This document shows, in pieces, positions 61,701 through 64,000 of a stretch of DNA of 64,000 bases. The stretch is from the NCBI GenBank assembly GCA_918026815.1, contig CAKJVC010000208.1:1-64000 (forward strand), in the 5' to 3' direction. Position 1 is the stretch's first letter, and the number at the start of each line of letters is the position of its first letter. The DNA comes from Chalara sp. BL73. Taxonomy: Eukaryota; Ascomycota; Leotiomycetes; Helotiales. A model generated the notes under the pieces. The model saw only the letters and a program-made list of their open reading frames with translations. It was not told the DNA's origin and did no database searches. Position numbers and translations under genes: made by a program.

Positions 61701-62736
61701 AACCATCCGCTGAGTGTTGGTTGTCCGCTTCCCACATCCATGCTTAGCTGGGATCCAACTCCATGGCAAAATTCTAGAGGGTGAGCCCACAACCCAAGAG
61801 CAGAGAGGAAACAAATACTGCGTTTGGCTGAAGCAGTACGGTGGAGAGGAATGACTTGTGGGGTCTCCATGTTGCTCTTGCCTTTGCAGAAGATGCGATG
61901 CGGCCCTTGCAACAACCGAACTAAATGAAAGAGAGGCTTGCAAATGCCAACGACTGGGAATCCTTTGCCTCGGAGTTTACAATGAAAAGACAGATGAGTG
62001 CGAGTTTCGGATAGGTACGTGATGCAGACGAAGACAGAATTGGAGAGCAGATTCATAATTAGGATTAGCTGACAATAAGAATGGGTCGTGAATGTTCTGG
62101 AGATATTGAGCCTTGCTCGATTCTGATTGTAAGGTATCATGCAGATTGATGAATTGAGGGGATAGGTTGTAGAATATTTCTGTGAAGACAGGGCCGTATC
62201 TCATTTACAGAGAAAGATTTGAAAATATAAGGGTAATCTAAACCACGAATTCCAACATTTGTCCGGACTAGATTCATCAGGAATGTGAGAACTCGGCTTC
62301 TATTTCAAAAGCATTTTGCCAACTCAATGGCGCTGCGTCTAGCAAGCTTGCATATGTGTAGGCAAGAAAGTATTATCAAAATTTGGTGACTATTGGTAGT
62401 ATTTCGAAGGCTTGCGTGGTCACCAATGGTTGAAACGATATGCTAGATTAGACGGACTTTCCAGAGTGCGCCTTCTTTCACCTTCACTTTTGGAGTGGCC
62501 CTATTTACCTATCCCTCCTTCGAGACTAATACCACTTCCACACCACGCAGAGAACCTTTGATACAACAAAGGTATACCATCCAGCAACACAGATGCCACA
62601 AGACACTACTCGCAAACAATACTTGGCCCAGGACCTGGATGTTGTCCATTTAAGGTTGTGATCTATAATTTTAGGGCCTGGAAGATCCACGTCACCCCTG
62701 CGACCCCCCGCATTTCGGCCGCCTGCGCCGACAGCT
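58706..62736. other. gene-poor interval of about 4 kb
   Basis: The longest interval without a supported gene. Small frames at 59037-59351, 59660-59968 and 61374-62140 have no family resemblance and overlap on both strands. The only one with coding-like composition is listed separately at 60373. No terminal repeats, transposase motif or RNA gene recognised. Confidence 0.5.
60373..60654 (+). CDS. possible small protein or gene fragment
   Basis: An ATG-started frame of 93 residues whose first 65 residues have believable protein character: MDLDELMGSHNSRLYSFGER, then KAKTRDEFEKEFWAAFHEAC and LLLNEFDSCGIMNLEDLVGW, acidic-amphipathic helices with regular hydrophobic spacing. The remainder is less protein-like and may be read-through of an unrecognised intron. 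No homologue recognised and no flanking exon found. Confidence 0.25.
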   Translation: MDLDELMGSHNSRLYSFGERLEKAKTRDEFEKEFWAAFHEACLLLNEFDSCGIMNLEDLVGWERNPTLPCHNPAGIKIKTTSKAVCHIIIQIL

Positions 62737-64000
62737 ATGGCAACCAATACCCAGAGCTTGTGGAACTCGGTTGGCAATTCTCTGCAATTACCTCCTGCGT
62801 TGTTTGCGGTCGGTTTGAGCTCTACGTTACCTGGAGTGCCTGCGCTATCTCCAGCCACTGGGACGGCTGCGCTGCCTGCGATTACTGCCTTGCCTCTAGC
62901 AACGGCTCAACCATCGACAATGCCAGTCTTCCCCGTAGGCGGACGCCCGCGTTGGCGAGGCGTAACTCCAAGGAGGAAGGTAGAGTTAGAGCAATTTTCG
63001 AAGGAAGAGCAGTTGTTCGTTGTGCTGGACTCGCGCCAAGCAAATCGTACGATTCTGGACTTCGAAGAAGAATCAGGGGGAGCTCTATTGGACCTCATTT
63101 TCTGTAAAGTCAGCATATTCCCTCTGCCATAAGGTTGGCAACTATTTTCTGATAATGTTTCATAGCTTCCTTCAGCAGATCTCCTCTCCCTTTGCCTTGT
63201 CTCCAAACAATTTCGACATGCCGCCGCAAAGCAACTATATCGAGCGTTTCAGATTATCTTTCCAGATGAGGACGAATACGAGGGCGATGTGCCATATGAT
63301 GCACTGGCAGCCGGATTGGAGACATTTGCGACAAGCGATTATGATTATGCGCAGCATTTGCAGGAATTTGACATTGGGTCCCAATGTGGCGGAGAGAAAG
63401 GCGAGCGCGCGTATGCAGAATATCACTATGATGTGAGCTGCGGGAAGTTTATGAATACGCTGTTGCTCTTGACATTAAAGAAGGCGAAACGGTTACAATC
63501 ATTCAAGTAAGATATCTTATAGCTAGGAGGAATTCGGTCTCATTCAGCCTCAATTGGTCCCCTGATGTTCGGAGTTCTTGCAATTACTAACATTTGGTCT
63601 ATAGATGGGATATCCGGGTTGAATTAAGCCGCTCTGTGTTTCAAGTATTGCATGCAGCTGAAAATCTGCAACACCTCCATCTTCGGATGCAGGCAGGTCC
63701 GTTTACAGGAAGTACTGGGGCTCCCTCAAGCCCTGGTACCTCGATCATATCGACCACTACATCGCCAGTGTCAACATCATCATATGCTGGTACCATACCT
63801 CCTAATGTAGTGTTTGTAACTGCGAGCAAAGGGCAAGGAAAACCTAGCAAAAGCACCAAAGCCACGTTACCTATACAGCAAGCAAAGCTACCAACGTTAT
63901 CAGGATTCAAAACTCTGAATAGTTTAGCTATACTGGACATGGATGAGGTAGACTATGTTGAGGAGATCAAAGAATGCTTAGAAAATACGTCGCCAAGCAT
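62737..64000 (+). CDS. F-box protein, 3' end cut by window edge
   Basis: Exons 62737-63108, 63166-63506 and 63605 to the edge give at least 369 residues, open to base 64000. The N-terminal 65 residues are Ala/Pro/Leu-rich and disordered. An F-box (residues about 113-150) is created by splicing: ALLDLIFCK joins LPSADLLSLCLVSKQFRHAA, followed by KQLYRAFQIIFPDED. The last visible part has leucine-rich patches (VELSRSVFQVLHAAENLQHL and LPTLSGFKTLNSLAILDMD), suggesting leucine-rich repeats beyond the edge. F-box proteins link substrates to SCF (Skp1-cullin-F-box) ubiquitin ligases. The first intron uses donor GTCAGC; an alternative GTAAAG donor would break the F-box. Confidence 0.8.

Noticed and set aside
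61374..62140. Overlapping plus and minus frames of 136 and 219 codons
   Set aside because: The two contradict each other, lack recognised motifs, and no intron model improves either one.

Overview
The window is nuclear DNA from a filamentous ascomycete (Pezizomycotina). A Leotiomycete-like source is my guess from the gene families, but nothing in the window proves it. The signs are short introns (mostly 43-145 bp) with GTAAGT/GTATGT-type donors and TAG/CAG acceptors, intergenic gaps of 0.3-4 kb, genes on both strands, and fungus-restricted families: PTH11-like rhodopsin-domain protein, Clr5-domain protein, DUF6590-like protein, Zn2Cys6 factors and a CYSTM protein. I saw no operons, rRNA, convincing tRNA, CRISPR array or intact transposon. 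Gene models were assembled by hand from splice signals. For every complete multi-exon model except 8818..11266, the exon lengths sum to a multiple of three.

Layout. 0-3 kb (minus): a Cys-rich hypothetical protein cut by the left edge, then mitochondrial ATP synthase delta subunit. 3-6 kb: gene-poor. 6-14 kb (plus): CCDC124-like coiled-coil protein, a cysteine-free E2-like protein (probable inactive UBC fold), a conserved serine-rich membrane-anchored protein, and a secreted two-propeller phytase-like protein with EGF modules. 14.9-23.5 kb: DUF6590-like protein with 35-residue repeats (minus), a zinc-cluster regulator (plus), an FAD monooxygenase (minus) and a single-pass membrane protein (minus). 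24.8 kb: CYSTM protein (plus). 27.5-31.6 kb (plus): a 1345-residue regulator combining Zn2Cys6, homeobox-KN and C2H2 domains with about five repeated helix-turn-helix-like modules; this is the most unusual gene here. 32.9-39.8 kb (minus): PTH11-like receptor, conventional kinesin heavy chain and RAD6/UBC2. 40.7 kb (plus): acetyl-CoA acetyltransferase. 43.7-44.7 kb: remains of a coiled-coil gene with a stop and a frameshift, beside an AT-rich island and a 10-bp minisatellite. 45.2-50 kb: zinc-ribbon membrane protein (minus), Clr5 protein (plus) and a small hypothetical protein (plus). 50.8-58.7 kb (minus): Nma111 HtrA-family protease, a small Myb/SANT-like protein and a multi-pass membrane protein. 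58.7-62.7 kb: gene-poor. 62.7 kb to the right edge (plus): an F-box protein cut by the edge.

Functionally this is mostly a housekeeping block (ATP synthase, kinesin, RAD6, thiolase, Nma111) mixed with lineage-specific regulators and membrane proteins. Neighbouring genes do not form an evident pathway, and the FAD monooxygenase has no biosynthetic-cluster partners in view.
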